NCBI RefSeq assembly: GCF_030013905.1
Contig: NZ_CP124862.1
Coordinates: 1,615,051 to 1,679,050 of the forward strand
From: Petroclostridium sp. X23
Lineage (GTDB): Bacteria > Bacillota > Clostridia > SK-Y3
Direction: 5' to 3'
Length of the DNA stretch: 64,000 nucleotides
How positions within the stretch are numbered: position 1 is the first letter of the stretch; each line of letters starts with the position of its first letter. The notes under the pieces are model-generated. The model was not told the origin of the DNA and ran no database searches. It saw only the letters and a list, made by a program, of their open reading frames with translations. This document shows positions 29,756 to 39,594 of this stretch, in pieces. Made by a program: the position numbers and the translations under genes.

Positions 29756-30297
29756 AAAATTACTATTTTATGAAAACCCTAAAAATTTTTGTGTAAAAGT
29801 AAAGAACTATTTTTACTATTTTTTGCATTCTTTTAATGATTGTTGGTACAAAAATAAACTGACCGTAGCTCTCTCCTTTCGGTAAGCGGTGGAACACCTG
29901 CTGTAGTGAAAATAAGCCTCGCGTTTGATACGCTATGAATAAGTAATCAGACGGGAGGTTTTATTTTGAAATCCACAGATGAAAATTTAATCCTATGGGA
30001 ACATAGGATCAGAGAAAAAATAGAAAATGGCGCCTGCTGAAACCGATATGGAACTGCTGTTTCCTTCGTTTTTGTGTTTTATTTGAACTATCTTCATATT
30101 TGCTGAAAGCGCATATTTATCAATCTTTTCTATAAATTCTCTATGCATCTCTTGGTTTATTAACGATTTATTTGAAGGCAAAAAAAAGGAAATGGTAAGA
30201 ATAAAAACGACCGTTATTCTGAAGAATACTGTTTTTTGTTTTGTTTTCATTTACCTTCCTCACTTACACTGAATTTAGGTTTATTCCATAATACCTA
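29756..30297. other. Degenerate region with an IS66-like remnant
   Basis: At about 29880-30035 lies what looks like an IS66-type left end. A GTAAGCGG-starting terminus leads, after GGGAGG, to a TTG-started frame beginning KSTDENLILWEHRIREKIEN, which matches the start of the IS66 accessory protein TnpA and is then lost. Beyond it, a short minus-strand frame (29993-30250) starts with a signal-like hydrophobic segment and matches nothing I know. The region appears to be decayed insertions. Confidence 0.4.
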
Positions 30298-30568
30298 TTT
30301 CTTATTAAATTTTAGTATAAACTCATTATTATCTTTGTCGATTATTTTGATTCCTTCAAATAAGTTCATACTGCCAATTTCCTCTTTACTTTTACCAGAG
30401 GTGTCAAATACAAAACTACTCGTAATTTCTAAGTATGGATTTTCTTTACCTTTTACTTGTGGATAGTGAGGACCATTCTCTAACATCAAGTCGAGATATT
30501 CGATATTGATTAGCGGTTCTTGAGAGCCAATATTGTCAATATCATCTTTGAAGAATGCTTAGGAATGC
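30298..30568 (-). pseudogene. C-terminal fragment of an unrecognised protein, cut by RAYT copy 2
   Basis: An open minus-strand frame runs back to the left end of RAYT copy 2 without a start codon. It reads PLINIEYLDLMLENGPHYPQ, then an ITSSFVFDTSGKSKEEIGSM stretch, and ends in EFILKFNKK. I do not recognise the family. The abrupt junction at the element end indicates that the 5' part was lost or displaced when the element inserted. Confidence 0.45.
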
Positions 30569-31450
30569 TTAGGGACGTGCCTATTTTTGCACGTTACAGC
30601 GTGTAATTATTCCCCTTGAAATACCCGTTAGCCGCTCCAACTGTCCTATTGTAAACTTTTCTTTTTCTCTCAAATATCGCAATATTTCATCTCGCTCTTT
30701 TCGAGGCTTGTTTCCAATTTCTTTAGGATCTAACCCGTCTAAACACTTAATAACCTTTCTACGTAATTGTTCATCAGTTAATTTTTTACTGTCGGTTATA
30801 TGGAAGTTCTCACTTCCAATTTCTTTTTGTAGCTCGATAAACTCTCGTCTAGCTTCTTCAGCGTCAGCAGATAACATTTCCAGTATTAAATAGGTATCTG
30901 TAATCTTTTCTCCTGAATCTAATGACATATAATCATTATAACTGCTCCAAGCATATTTGCTTATTTCTTTGACAATTCCGGCCCTTATCGGATTTTGATG
31001 AATATATCGCGTCAATGCAAAAAAATACCGCTCATCTTCTATAGGTTCACTTTTATATCTGTTACCGATAAGACTTCCGCTTCTCTGGTATTTGAAATTG
31101 TACCAGCCTACATATTTCGTCAGCAATTTGTGCATAACTTTCACAATATCGCCCGTACAGTTTTCTCTAATAAACAGATGCACATGGTTATACATTAAGC
31201 AATATGCATATACTTCGACACATCTTTCTTTTTTTATTCCGAATAATATCTCAAGCATTTTGTGAAAATCAGCGTCTTCTTCAAATATATTCTGTCTATT
31301 TAAGCCCCTAAAAATAATATGATACAATCCTGTTTGGCTCAATACCCTTGGTGACCTGCTCATACTTACCACCTCCAAACAGGATTGTATCATTTGAATT
31401 GTTACTAGTTAATAATTATGTGCAAAATCAGGCACGTCCCCATATACGCA
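30569..31450 (-). mobile_element. RAYT element copy 2
   Basis: Same structure as copy 1: inverted arms at 30572-30592 and 31420-31440. Beyond the right arm the tail CGTCCCCATATACGCA occurs twice in tandem (about 31435-31466). It is inserted into debris: an unrecognised gene lies on one side and an IS1182 transposase fragment on the other. Confidence 0.8.
30581..31363 (-). CDS. REP-associated tyrosine transposase (Y1_Tnp/RAYT), copy 2
   Basis: A 260-residue near-copy of the protein at 21922-22704, differing at only a few residues, with the canonical FRGLNRQ motif and the YNHVHLF His-X-His. ATG 31363 follows GGAGGTGG. The frame is complete, so this copy could be active. Such proteins nick single-stranded DNA at hairpin-flanked sites and mobilise short palindromic repeats. 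The inverted arms around the gene may be its substrates. Confidence 0.88.
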   Translation of the reverse strand: MSRSPRVLSQTGLYHIIFRGLNRQNIFEEDADFHKMLEILFGIKKERCVEVYAYCLMYNHVHLFIRENCTGDIVKVMHKLLTKYVGWYNFKYQRSGSLIGNRYKSEPIEDERYFFALTRYIHQNPIRAGIVKEISKYAWSSYNDYMSLDSGEKITDTYLILEMLSADAEEARREFIELQKEIGSENFHITDSKKLTDEQLRRKVIKCLDGLDPKEIGNKPRKERDEILRYLREKEKFTIGQLERLTGISRGIITRCNVQK

Positions 31451-31473
31451 CCGTCCCCATATACGCACACCAA

Positions 31474-31890
31474 ATTAAATATGCAAATTATGAAGCTTGT
31501 AGCAAATGTGAGTATAAAGATAAATGTACCAAGAGTAAAGATGGAAGGGCAATTACGCGGTCTATCGACCAAGATTTTTTAGATATAATTGATGAAAGAA
31601 CCGCCAATAACAAAGAACTGTACAAAAAACGCCAAATGATTGTAGAGCACCCTTTTGGTACTATAAAAAGGGGTTGGGGATTATCGTATTTTCTGACAAG
31701 AGGAATTAAGTCAGTAAAGACGGAGGTCTCTTTGGCTTTTTTAGCTTACAACATGAAAAGAGTAATAAATATACTAGGAGTTAAGAAAATATTGAAGAGA
31801 TTAGCAGAATTATTACATCCTTCTAACCTCTGCAAATTACATATTAGTAGATATTGGAAAGTGCGGGGACTAAATTGTGTAAATTACTGA
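31474..31890 (+). pseudogene. IS1182-type transposase, C-terminal fragment
   Basis: About 138 residues of the transposase C-terminus: ANYEACSKCEYKDKC (Cys cluster), MIVEHPFGTIKRGWGLSYFL, which carries the catalytic Glu, and AFLAYNMKRVINILG. It is closely similar to the end of the transposase at 56581-58109. The 5' part is absent and RAYT copy 2 abuts it. Confidence 0.8.
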
Positions 31891-32082
31891 TAAATAAATA
31901 TGAGTATTATTTTCCGTTTATACACAGCCTGCCGTTGCTCTTATACATACTCAACTTGATAGATATTTTTTCATAACATTACCAATTTGTCAATAGTGTT
32001 TTTGAAGGATTTCTTGCATTGGGTATTGACTATAGTATTTTGCAGTATTAAGATCTCGTTTTCGACAGTTATGCAAAAATTT

Positions 32083-32121
32083 AGAGAAGGAACCTCGCTT
32101 AAATTGCCACTTTCCTTCTCT
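32083..32121 (-). terminator. Terminator after the IS1634-type transposase
   Basis: Perfect 10-bp stem (32083-32092 with 32112-32121) followed on the minus strand by AAATTTTTGC, about 30 bp after the transposase stop. Confidence 0.6.
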
Positions 32122-32152
32122 TTTCTTATTTTAAAAATGTTGTATGGAATAG

Positions 32153-34012
32153 TTAATTAAAAATTTTTTTTATTTTTTTGTTTAGTTCTTTCGGGAGATA
32201 GAATTTCTTGTCTAACCCTAAGTCAAATATGCCGTTTAATGTCGTACATACCTGACTTCCTGTGTATGTTGCTGTATAAAAAGCGTCCTGTGTATTCATG
32301 ACATTCATGTTTCGTAGCGTGTCAAGAATATTATCTGTAGTGAAATGTGTTCCATACTGATCCAGTTTGTTTTCAAGCAGCCGATAAATCAGTAAAGCCG
32401 TATAGCAAACCATGAAGTGTGCAATAATCCGGTTGCGATTTCTGTGATAAACTGGTCTGGCATTGAAATTGGTTTTCAGTACCCGAAAACAATCCTCAAT
32501 TTTATAGCGCTTTGAATTTACCGCAAGTATTGATTTAGCATCATCTTCTAGATTTGTGGCGACTGCATAGTAGCCATCGTATTTTTCTTCTCTATCAATG
32601 ATGGAATGGTCAATTTCATAGTAGTCAGAAGCTTTTTCACCGTCTTGACCTTTAGATGTCCTCTTGATAAAACGTGTGACATCATGAGGTCCTTTTTTTA
32701 CATCCTCTACATTTTTATTGTTGAGGATGTTTTTAGCCCGTTCAATCTGGGCATTTCTTATATGTCTTTGGTATTCCATCATTTTTCTTGAAAATGTGAT
32801 GATGATTTTCTGTTTCAGAAGTGCCTTTGATTTTACCATTCTGGACTTACCATTCTTATATATTTTTTCCTCGTACAGACCAACATCTATGGCATTGTCT
32901 GCATCTATGATTTTATAAACAGTATCGTTATAAAGAGGCAGGTTTTCTTTGTTAAATCTGTCGAATTCCTTCATGCGGCTGATGGTAATAGGAGAATCAT
33001 CAGAAATGCGCCGATAATCATAATCATTAAAAACAGCTTTCTGCAGTTTGTCGGAAAGTTTTTTCACAGACTGGGTTACTATAAATGCCCTTCCTCCCAT
33101 GGAATTGAATTTTCGTATATTAAATGAGCCAAGCCCTGCATCTGCACAATAAATGAATTGCTTATTGTTAAACATTTTTGTGATTTTCTGTTCCAATGGA
33201 ACAGCACATTTCTGCTCATTGTCAGAGCCTGAGTTGATGCACATAGATATAGGAATCCCGTTTCCGTCCACGAATAATCCCATCTGAACAATTGGATTGG
33301 GTCGATGTTCTTTGGAAGGACCATATCTGCGAAGACCTTTCAAAATCTCGCCGGTGGCTTCATCTACATATTCATCGTCTTCATCTTCTGACTCAAAGTA
33401 ATAATTGGTGCAGTCAAAATAGCATACAGACGTGTTTTTCTTGATGATACTTTCACTGTTGGTGTACAAATGCTCTAGATAGTTGTCGTAGTGTTCTTCC
33501 AGTAAATCCATGAAACGCAATATATGCTGGTACTCGAAAGAGGGCATTTCGTAATAGGAATCAAGCCTGTCAAAGGTCCCTAACTTTGATTTAGGATCCA
33601 GAATCCTTGCAAATGTAAGGAAACGATTGATGGTATTGCAATCAAAAGTGATCTTGGAATTGCTTTTTATATCCTTAAAGAAATCCGACAGTTTGAGGTC
33701 ATGATATATATTTTGCAGAACAAAATATCCAACATTTAGGAGAGCGGATCTAGAAGAGATATCTTTGGTGGCTGAGAGTTTCTCAGTATAATCAACCTTG
33801 AAACTCATGTCTATTTTCCCTTCCTGGTACTCTTTGTTGAATTCTTCCACCTGCTTTTTTGCATATGCAAGAGGATCAGGGGTGATGACCAGCAACTCAG
33901 AATGCTTTCCGATTCGTTTTACATTTTTTGTTGTGGTTTTTTTCCCATTTCTGATTCCCATCTGGATAAAGTAAGTTGGATCTTTGGATTTTCTATCATA
34001 GTTTAGCTTCAT
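32153..34012 (-). CDS. IS1634-family transposase, intact
   Basis: A 619-residue DDE transposase of full length. The N-terminus (MKLNYDRKSKDPTYFIQMGI, then GKKTTTKNVKRIGKH) is characteristic of IS1634. The first Asp is in VCYFDCTNYYFES, the second in FIYCADAGLGSFN, and the Glu-bearing helix is YKIEDCFRVLKTNFNARPVY. No stop or frameshift is present, so this is the best candidate for an active IS in the window. I could not fix its terminal repeats. Confidence 0.9.
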   Translation of the reverse strand: MKLNYDRKSKDPTYFIQMGIRNGKKTTTKNVKRIGKHSELLVITPDPLAYAKKQVEEFNKEYQEGKIDMSFKVDYTEKLSATKDISSRSALLNVGYFVLQNIYHDLKLSDFFKDIKSNSKITFDCNTINRFLTFARILDPKSKLGTFDRLDSYYEMPSFEYQHILRFMDLLEEHYDNYLEHLYTNSESIIKKNTSVCYFDCTNYYFESEDEDDEYVDEATGEILKGLRRYGPSKEHRPNPIVQMGLFVDGNGIPISMCINSGSDNEQKCAVPLEQKITKMFNNKQFIYCADAGLGSFNIRKFNSMGGRAFIVTQSVKKLSDKLQKAVFNDYDYRRISDDSPITISRMKEFDRFNKENLPLYNDTVYKIIDADNAIDVGLYEEKIYKNGKSRMVKSKALLKQKIIITFSRKMMEYQRHIRNAQIERAKNILNNKNVEDVKKGPHDVTRFIKRTSKGQDGEKASDYYEIDHSIIDREEKYDGYYAVATNLEDDAKSILAVNSKRYKIEDCFRVLKTNFNARPVYHRNRNRIIAHFMVCYTALLIYRLLENKLDQYGTHFTTDNILDTLRNMNVMNTQDAFYTATYTGSQVCTTLNGIFDLGLDKKFYLPKELNKKIKKIFN

Positions 34013-34268
34013 ATTACACCTCCACTTCTATTATATCATAAAATACAACACCATACAACATATTTAATGCAAAATTTGACAACAAAAAAATCAGGATAGC
34101 CTTATATTTAGAGCATCTCCTGACTTTATCAGTTTATATTCTATTGAAGGAAGTGTTGAAAACCCGGTTTTGACATGTATAAGTCTAAACCATCGGCTTA
34201 TTTAGTTCAAGTTAGCCTCTGAACAGTAACACAAATACTTATTATTGTATCATTGTTAAATAAATAAA

Positions 34269-34297
34269 TTGACACACCGTTAAACACGTGCTATAAT
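34269..34297 (+). promoter_or_regulatory. Sigma-A promoter of the cold-shock gene
   Basis: TTGACA (34269-34274) and TATAAT (34292-34297) with a 17-bp spacer. The predicted start near 34304 leaves a 5' leader of about 117 nt with internal pairing (TTGCACAT with ATGTGC arms, and GTAAATGAT with GTCATTTGC arms). Confidence 0.85.
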
Positions 34298-34420
34298 AAA
34301 GAAGTATTTTAAAAGTGATAATTATTTGCACATTTTTTTGTAAATGATTTAAGGTCATTTGCAAGAATATGTGCTTTTGTTTTTACAACGAAATATAATA
34401 TAATTGATGGAGGTACCAAT

Positions 34421-34621
34421 ATGAATAATGGTACAGTAAAATGGTTCAACGCAGAAAAAGGATTTGGATTTATTACCGTGGATGGTGGAGATGATGTATT
34501 CGTTCATTTTTCTTCAATTCAGTCAAGTGGCTACAAAAGCTTGGATGAAGGGCAAAGAGTGAGCTTTGATATGGAAAAAGGCCAGCGTGGTATGCAAGCA
34601 ACTAATGTTTATCTTGCTTAA
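34421..34621 (+). CDS. Cold-shock protein, CspA family
   Basis: A 66-residue single cold-shock domain. RNP1 is KGFGFI and RNP2 is VFVHF, preceded by the standard [11 protein letters not shown]. It binds single-stranded RNA/DNA and melts secondary structure in the cytoplasm. ATGGAGGTACC precedes the ATG. The long leader (about 117 nt) with alternative hairpins fits temperature-dependent translation as known for cspA messages; this is inference. A terminator follows at once, so it is monocistronic. Confidence 0.95.
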   Translation: MNNGTVKWFNAEKGFGFITVDGGDDVFVHFSSIQSSGYKSLDEGQRVSFDMEKGQRGMQATNVYLA

Positions 34622-34635
34622 ATTTCCGTTGAATA

Positions 34636-34664
34636 AAGTTATCTCTTTTTGAGGTAGCTTTTTT
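34636..34664 (+). terminator. Terminator of the cold-shock gene
   Basis: A 10-bp stem (34636-34645 with 34651-34660, two G-T pairs) followed by a T run. Confidence 0.85.
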
Positions 34665-34807
34665 AATTTTATGGGTAAAATAAGAAATCGCCTGATACAG
34701 AGGGAATGGGATGAGATGGTAATTAGCAGATTTTAAGAGTTGCACTGAAGGCGCTCTCCTACCCGAACTTTAATGTAAGGAAAAACTATAGCATAGGAGG
34801 TATTGAT

Positions 34808-35020
34808 ATGAAGTTAAGTGAAATAAAGCCCGAAGATGTATTAACTGTTTTTGATAAGCCAAGTAGAAATATTCGTGAGCGGCAAGGCAAATATGTATCA
34901 GGAAATGCTGATTTTCTAACTATTCAATTCCTATATTATAAAGACAGTCTCTCACTATCCGATTTAATCTTGGGAAAAGCAACATTATTTAAAGATAAGG
35001 AAGCTGTGACTTTACTCTGA
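34808..35020 (+). CDS. Small hypothetical protein
   Basis: A 70-residue acidic/basic mixed protein starting MKLSEIKPEDVLTVFDKPSR, with no membrane segment and no recognised domain. ATAGGAGGTATTGAT gives an ideal ribosome binding site, which supports expression. It stands alone between the cold-shock gene and a group II intron remnant. Confidence 0.5.
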   Translation: MKLSEIKPEDVLTVFDKPSRNIRERQGKYVSGNADFLTIQFLYYKDSLSLSDLILGKATLFKDKEAVTLL

Positions 35021-35125
35021 TTTCATAGACAGAGAGAATACCTCCAGTGCGGGGGGTAAGGTCATATCATCGATTTGAAATAATAAAAATTCATTCTGCT
35101 TCTCTTACAAATAGTTTAAAATGTA

Positions 35126-35198
35126 GTAGAGTAGGGGAATGAAATTTCATTCCCCCCTTCATCAAACCGTGCATGCGATTCTCCCGCACACGGCTTTC
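35126..35198 (-). ncRNA. Group II intron 3' end (domains V and VI)
   Basis: On the minus strand AGCCGTGTGCGGG and CATGCACGGTTT arms form a domain V-like hairpin with the AGC triad. It is followed by a short domain VI (GGGGAATGA with TTTCATTCCCC arms) and the end TACTCTAC, as in chloroplast-like or class C bacterial introns. It lies directly downstream of the maturase fragment on the same strand. Confidence 0.6.
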
Positions 35199-35224
35199 CG
35201 ATATTCTTCTTCCTTCAGCATTCA

Positions 35225-35775
35225 TTAAACTGCAAGTCTTTGTAATCCATTATTGTAAATAATCTTTCGAACCTTTGAAATCCTAGCATATCGCCTTTTA
35301 TTCTGTGTCTTGTAGTTATGCCACAAGGTAAATTTCTTGATAATATACCAATCCATTTTGTTCAGTTGCTTGCCTGCGTTCTTCAATGCATAATAGTTTC
35401 TCATTCCTACTATCTTAGGATTAAGAATTTCAATCATCTTGTGTACGTCCAGCAACAACGTTGACCTGCTGGCAAATACACCTTTGAGATTATCCCTCAT
35501 CTTCTGCATAGCTTTGTTTGACGGAAATTGATGTGTTTCACTGAATTTCTGACCACTTGCTGTTTCAGATAATTTTCTTCTATGGTGAAATCCTAGAAAA
35601 TCAAATCCTTCCTTTCCATCCCACATACTAACCAGCTTCGTTTTATCAGGATGCAGTTCTAGCTCCAACTTTCCCATTATGGATTTTACTGCTTGCAAGG
35701 CATGCTCTGCTTCTTTCTTGGTTCTACATACTATTACAAAATCATCACAATATCTAACGAGTTTGCCAAGGTGTT
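35225..35775 (-). pseudogene. Group II intron reverse transcriptase/maturase, C-terminal fragment
   Basis: The open frame begins within the RT domain, with the catalytic YCDD box in KLVRYCDDFVIVCRTKKEAE. It continues through the thumb and maturase region (PDKTKLVSMWDGKEGFDFLG, then IVGMRNYYALKNAGKQLNK). The N-terminal half is missing; at about 35777 the sequence changes to an IS91 fragment on the other strand. The element cannot splice or move by itself. Confidence 0.82.
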
Positions 35776-35780
35776 TGTAA

Positions 35781-36107
35781 TGCCAAAAAGACTACAAAGA
35801 CGGTAACAAGACAAAGATGCTAACTATGAAAGGAATTGAATTCATCCGACGTTTTTTGATGCATATTCTCCCTAAGGGTTTTGTAAAAATAAGACACTAT
35901 GGGCTCCTTGCTAACAGAAACAAAAAGACGAAGTTAGAGCTTTGCAGAAAACTAACCCTAAGCCCTATTTACAAGCCTAAATATGAGGGACTTACCACCA
36001 TGCAGGTTATTTGTCTTCTAGCCGGAAGAGATATCTTGTTGTGTCCGGCTTGCAAGGAAAACAGGTTACAGGTTATGCACTCCTTTGCCAAAGGAGCATC
36101 ACCTTGA
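35781..36107 (+). pseudogene. IS91-family transposase, C-terminal fragment
   Basis: About 108 residues matching the C-terminus of IS91-type Y2 transposases: YKDGNKTKMLTMKGIEFIRR, then HILPKGFVKIRHYGLLANR and a zinc-ribbon-like LCPACKENRL. The catalytic Tyr region is missing. It abuts the group II intron fragment head to head. Confidence 0.8.
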
Positions 36108-36472
36108 AAATTATTGGAACTGAATATGTAATTATTATTAAGCCTCTTAGTTGGGGAGGGGGGAGGTATGCCTTAAACTGCTAGAATGATAAGATAAGGA
36201 AACCAAAATCTAGAAATATGTGCTTACGATTTCAGTACTTTGGCACAAAAAGCAAGAAAGGAAAACATTGAATCCCCATATGTGCCGCAACCGACCGCGA
36301 CTTCCTTCTTCTGGGCAATCAAAAATTTTGCGCGAGTAATCAAAAGACTCAACTGCAGTGCTCACAGGCTGGTTGAGTTTTTTTTACGCGCAAAACTTCC
36401 GATTCACCCCTTCAAGAACCATCCCCTTGTCTGTACCCCTGTCTGTAACTCGTATAAAGTTTCTTTTAAAAA
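36108..36472. terminator. Intergenic region with a bidirectional terminator
   Basis: No gene is seen. A hairpin with GACTCAAC (36346-36353) and GTTGAGT (36372-36378) arms carries eight T on the plus strand and a T-rich tract on the minus strand. An outer pair, TTTTGCGCG with CGCGCAAAA, encloses it. It would terminate the chemoreceptor transcript. Confidence 0.6.
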
Positions 36473-38539
36473 CTAAACCTTAAATCTCGCTATTAATACT
36501 CTTAATTCTTCTGCAATTGTAGATAAGTTCTCCCCTGAGTTAGCAATTTCTTCAATTGTAGCGGTTTGCTCTTCCATAGACGCAGATGCCTGCTCAGTTC
36601 CAGCAGCATTCTCTTCAGAGATTGCCGCTAGATTTTGCGTTAACTCAATGATTTTGTTTTTATTCTCTGCCATTAAGTCTGCAGAATGATTAAGTTTATT
36701 AATTATAGTTTTTATAGCATCTATCGCCTCTGCTATTCCTTCAAATTTTCCTTCAGTTGCTTCAACGCTCCCAGCTTGTTCCTCAACAATCTGCTTCGTT
36801 TGTTGCATCAAATCAACAGCACTTAGCGATTTTGTCTTTAACTCATTTATTACAATTTTAATGTCATTTGTGAAGTTATTCGATTGTTCTGCAAGCTTTC
36901 TTATTTCCTCGGCAACAACTGCAAAACCTCTGCCTGCTTCCCCTGCTCTTGCAGCTTCTATTGCAGCATTTAAAGCTAAAAGGTTGGTCTGGTCTGCAAT
37001 GCTTTGAATCATAGTACTAGCGCTTTCAATTTTTTCTGCACTTTCATTGTTACTCATGATAATCTGATAAACATTGCTTGCAGCATCATTATTTTTCTGA
37101 GTTTTATCAATAAGCTCTTTCAAAATTAAGAAGCCTTCTTCTTTTTGCTTTTCAATTTGAACTGCCGCAATATTGAGTTCTTTGATATAATTTAAATCTT
37201 GTTCCAATAAATCACCTAACTCTTCTATATTATTGGCTGTCGTTTCGGTGTCTTTCGCTTGGTCACTGGCTCCTCTTGCGATTTCCTCAATAGTTTTGGC
37301 AACTTCATCTGATGCAGTAGCTGATTGTTGAGAAGTAGCAGTTAATTCTTCCGATGACGCAGCAACCTGTTCCGTTGCATCTGCAGCTTTGCGGATAAGT
37401 TCTGCCACATTATCTCTCATAGTTCTAAGAGCTCTCACCATATCCCCTGTTTCATCTTTTCTGTTTAAGTATTTTAATTCATTTGATTCTTCATCTTCTG
37501 AAAAATCCAAATTAGCAAAATCTTGTATTCTCTTTGTGACGGCTAAAATAGGTTTTGTTATACTGCCCGAGACAAAATTGAACAAAATAGATGTTAATAA
37601 TAGTATAGTTACTGCAGAAATCATTACTACATATATTATTTCTCTTGCACTAGACTTTAACTCTTTTTCTGTCATAAATGATGCTAATATCCAATCAGTC
37701 CCTTCCACTTTATGTGGACTGACGATATACTTTTCACCATCAATAAAAACATCAAATGGTTTTAGTTCTTCAGCCAGAAGCTTGTCTAATCCTTCAATAC
37801 CAACTTCTTCTATTTTCTTAAAATTGTTTTCGGCGTTTTTTCCATCTGCCATTATTACACCTGTATTATGTACAATTATTGAATATCCTGTTTCACCGGT
37901 CTTCATTTGATTTAACATATCGCTAATATCAGATTGTTGTACATCAATTCCTATTGCACCTAGAAATTTTCCATTTTTGTCAGTAAATGAACGAGCATTG
38001 CTTGTAAGCATCTGAGACTTAAAAGTGTATGGAGCTGTCCTAATAATACTTCCCTTATTATTTACAGCATCATTAAACCAAGGCCTTTTTGAAGGATCAT
38101 ATCCTGATGTTATACTTTCTTCCGGCCATTGTATGTATCTTCCATCTTCTGTTCCTAGATATACATAACTTGTGCCTTCGTGACTATTTGCATATTGCTC
38201 GAATACTTCATAGATTTCTTGCTCAATACCTCCATTGGTCGAGGGATTCATTTGGGTGTCTTCAGTTGTATGCTTATATGTTGTAACACTATCATCGACC
38301 ATCCTTACCAAAGGATTGGTTGCTAACATATCAATATTTTTGTCTATTTGCTCATAGAAAATGTTAATTGCCTGGGAAACGATCATCGTTTGTTCTCTGG
38401 AATTACTAAAATAATCATCATAAGCCTTTTTATTTACTTGATGGATTACAATACCGCTAATACTTACTAGAGTTATCAAAATAACTACCATTGAAGATAT
38501 TAAAATCTTTCCCTTTATTCCACTAACCCTTTTATTCAT
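36473..38539 (-). CDS. Methyl-accepting chemotaxis protein with dCache sensor
   Basis: A 688-residue chemoreceptor. A transmembrane helix at about 10-32 is followed by a dCache ligand-binding domain outside the cell ([37 protein letters not shown]). A second membrane helix near 300-322 leads to a HAMP domain, and the long coiled-coil signalling domain follows. Its hairpin tip is [20 protein letters not shown], then [16 protein letters not shown]. It would signal through CheW/CheA to the flagellar motor. No chemotaxis genes are nearby. The ligand is unknown; this Cache type commonly binds amino acids. Confidence 0.93.
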   Translation of the reverse strand: MNKRVSGIKGKILISSMVVILITLVSISGIVIHQVNKKAYDDYFSNSREQTMIVSQAINIFYEQIDKNIDMLATNPLVRMVDDSVTTYKHTTEDTQMNPSTNGGIEQEIYEVFEQYANSHEGTSYVYLGTEDGRYIQWPEESITSGYDPSKRPWFNDAVNNKGSIIRTAPYTFKSQMLTSNARSFTDKNGKFLGAIGIDVQQSDISDMLNQMKTGETGYSIIVHNTGVIMADGKNAENNFKKIEEVGIEGLDKLLAEELKPFDVFIDGEKYIVSPHKVEGTDWILASFMTEKELKSSAREIIYVVMISAVTILLLTSILFNFVSGSITKPILAVTKRIQDFANLDFSEDEESNELKYLNRKDETGDMVRALRTMRDNVAELIRKAADATEQVAASSEELTATSQQSATASDEVAKTIEEIARGASDQAKDTETTANNIEELGDLLEQDLNYIKELNIAAVQIEKQKEEGFLILKELIDKTQKNNDAASNVYQIIMSNNESAEKIESASTMIQSIADQTNLLALNAAIEAARAGEAGRGFAVVAEEIRKLAEQSNNFTNDIKIVINELKTKSLSAVDLMQQTKQIVEEQAGSVEATEGKFEGIAEAIDAIKTIINKLNHSADLMAENKNKIIELTQNLAAISEENAAGTEQASASMEEQTATIEEIANSGENLSTIAEELRVLIARFKV

Positions 38540-38996
38540 AATATCATTTCCCTTCTTCCTCTAAATTTTTTGTTGTATCTATATTTAATATTCTACATTT
38601 TTCTTTGTTCTCCTTCATAGCATCCGACAATTTTCGACATTTTTAGTTGTCTCTATAAAGAATGTGCAAATTTTTGTAAATTAATTATTATTAGTTTATA
38701 TACATTATCCGATCTTTTTGAATTTTCTAAGTTTGAGCTACTTATTGTTTAAAAATATTAACAAGCCTGAACTTTTTTGTTAACTAAATGCCAAATAAGT
38801 GGACGGTTCACTCGTTTGGGACAGAGGGACAGGTTCATTGTCCCTATATTCTATCAATAACACTTTTGGAGAATACATTACTAAGACTTATAGCTCTATA
38901 TCACAACAAATATAATGGACCCTAAAAAATATACCCCGGATCGCTCCGAGGCCAACTGCAAGACATTTCATCGCATCATTATAGGTTATGATTGTA
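38540..38996. other. Intergenic region with a REP-like hairpin
   Basis: No gene is seen. GGGACAG and CTGTCCC-type arms occur at about 38819-38850, forming a small imperfect palindrome of the kind scattered in clostridial genomes. The region also holds the promoter of the chemoreceptor gene, which I could not place. Confidence 0.35.
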
Positions 38997-39590
38997 CTAC
39001 TTTACCCTCTTAAACTCTAATCCTTCATAAGCCCTTATGGGGTTCCCACGTTCCAAGAGTTCATGTTGAATCCACATCGTTTGCTTTGCTATCATTTCAA
39101 TATCTGAGTTTTGTTTACTGATAATTTCACTTAAGCGATTTAAAGCTAATTTCTTGTTTATATGCTGGGTTCTAGCTTCTGTACAAACAACAGTGAGCCC
39201 TGTAGGGATATGAATCGCCCTGACCCCAGTTTCAACCTTATTAACATTTTGACCGCCATGTCCTCCGCATCGAAAGGTTTCAAAACGAACATACTTTTCT
39301 GAAAATCTAACTCTTTCCGGTTCTTTAAATATGCTCACATCAATAAACCAGTTTCTGCGCTTATGCTTTGGTCTGAAAGGACTTTGCACAATCCATTTTA
39401 TCGTGCCTTCAAGATGGCTGACATCCTCATCAGCCGATAATACCACTGATTTGTAGCAATCCACATATTGTCCTTTTACTTCTTCAACTATTTTTAAGTT
39501 CTTCACTTCCTGCATGAGGACTTTTATAAATTTCCCTACGGCCAATTCACATTCTGCGGGACCTTTCCCCGAACTAATCTGTATTAACAT
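38997..39590 (-). CDS. prfH: Peptide chain release factor homologue PrfH (RF-H)
   Basis: A 197-residue class-I release factor relative lacking the codon-recognition domain. The catalytic GGQ is at residues 112-114 within RCGGHGGQNVNKVETGVRAI. A short N-terminal region and a basic C-terminus complete the PrfH layout. PrfH frees ribosomes whose 16S rRNA decoding centre has been cut by ribotoxins, and works with the RtcB2 ligase that repairs the break. The gene follows rtcB by 4 bp, with its GGGGTGAT ribosome binding site inside the end of rtcB, so the two are co-translated. Confidence 0.92.
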   Translation of the reverse strand: MLIQISSGKGPAECELAVGKFIKVLMQEVKNLKIVEEVKGQYVDCYKSVVLSADEDVSHLEGTIKWIVQSPFRPKHKRRNWFIDVSIFKEPERVRFSEKYVRFETFRCGGHGGQNVNKVETGVRAIHIPTGLTVVCTEARTQHINKKLALNRLSEIISKQNSDIEMIAKQTMWIQHELLERGNPIRAYEGLEFKRVK

Positions 39591-39594
39591 TTTA

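Noticed and set aside
37389..37910. 173-codon plus-strand frame
   Set aside because: Antisense shadow of the chemoreceptor gene.
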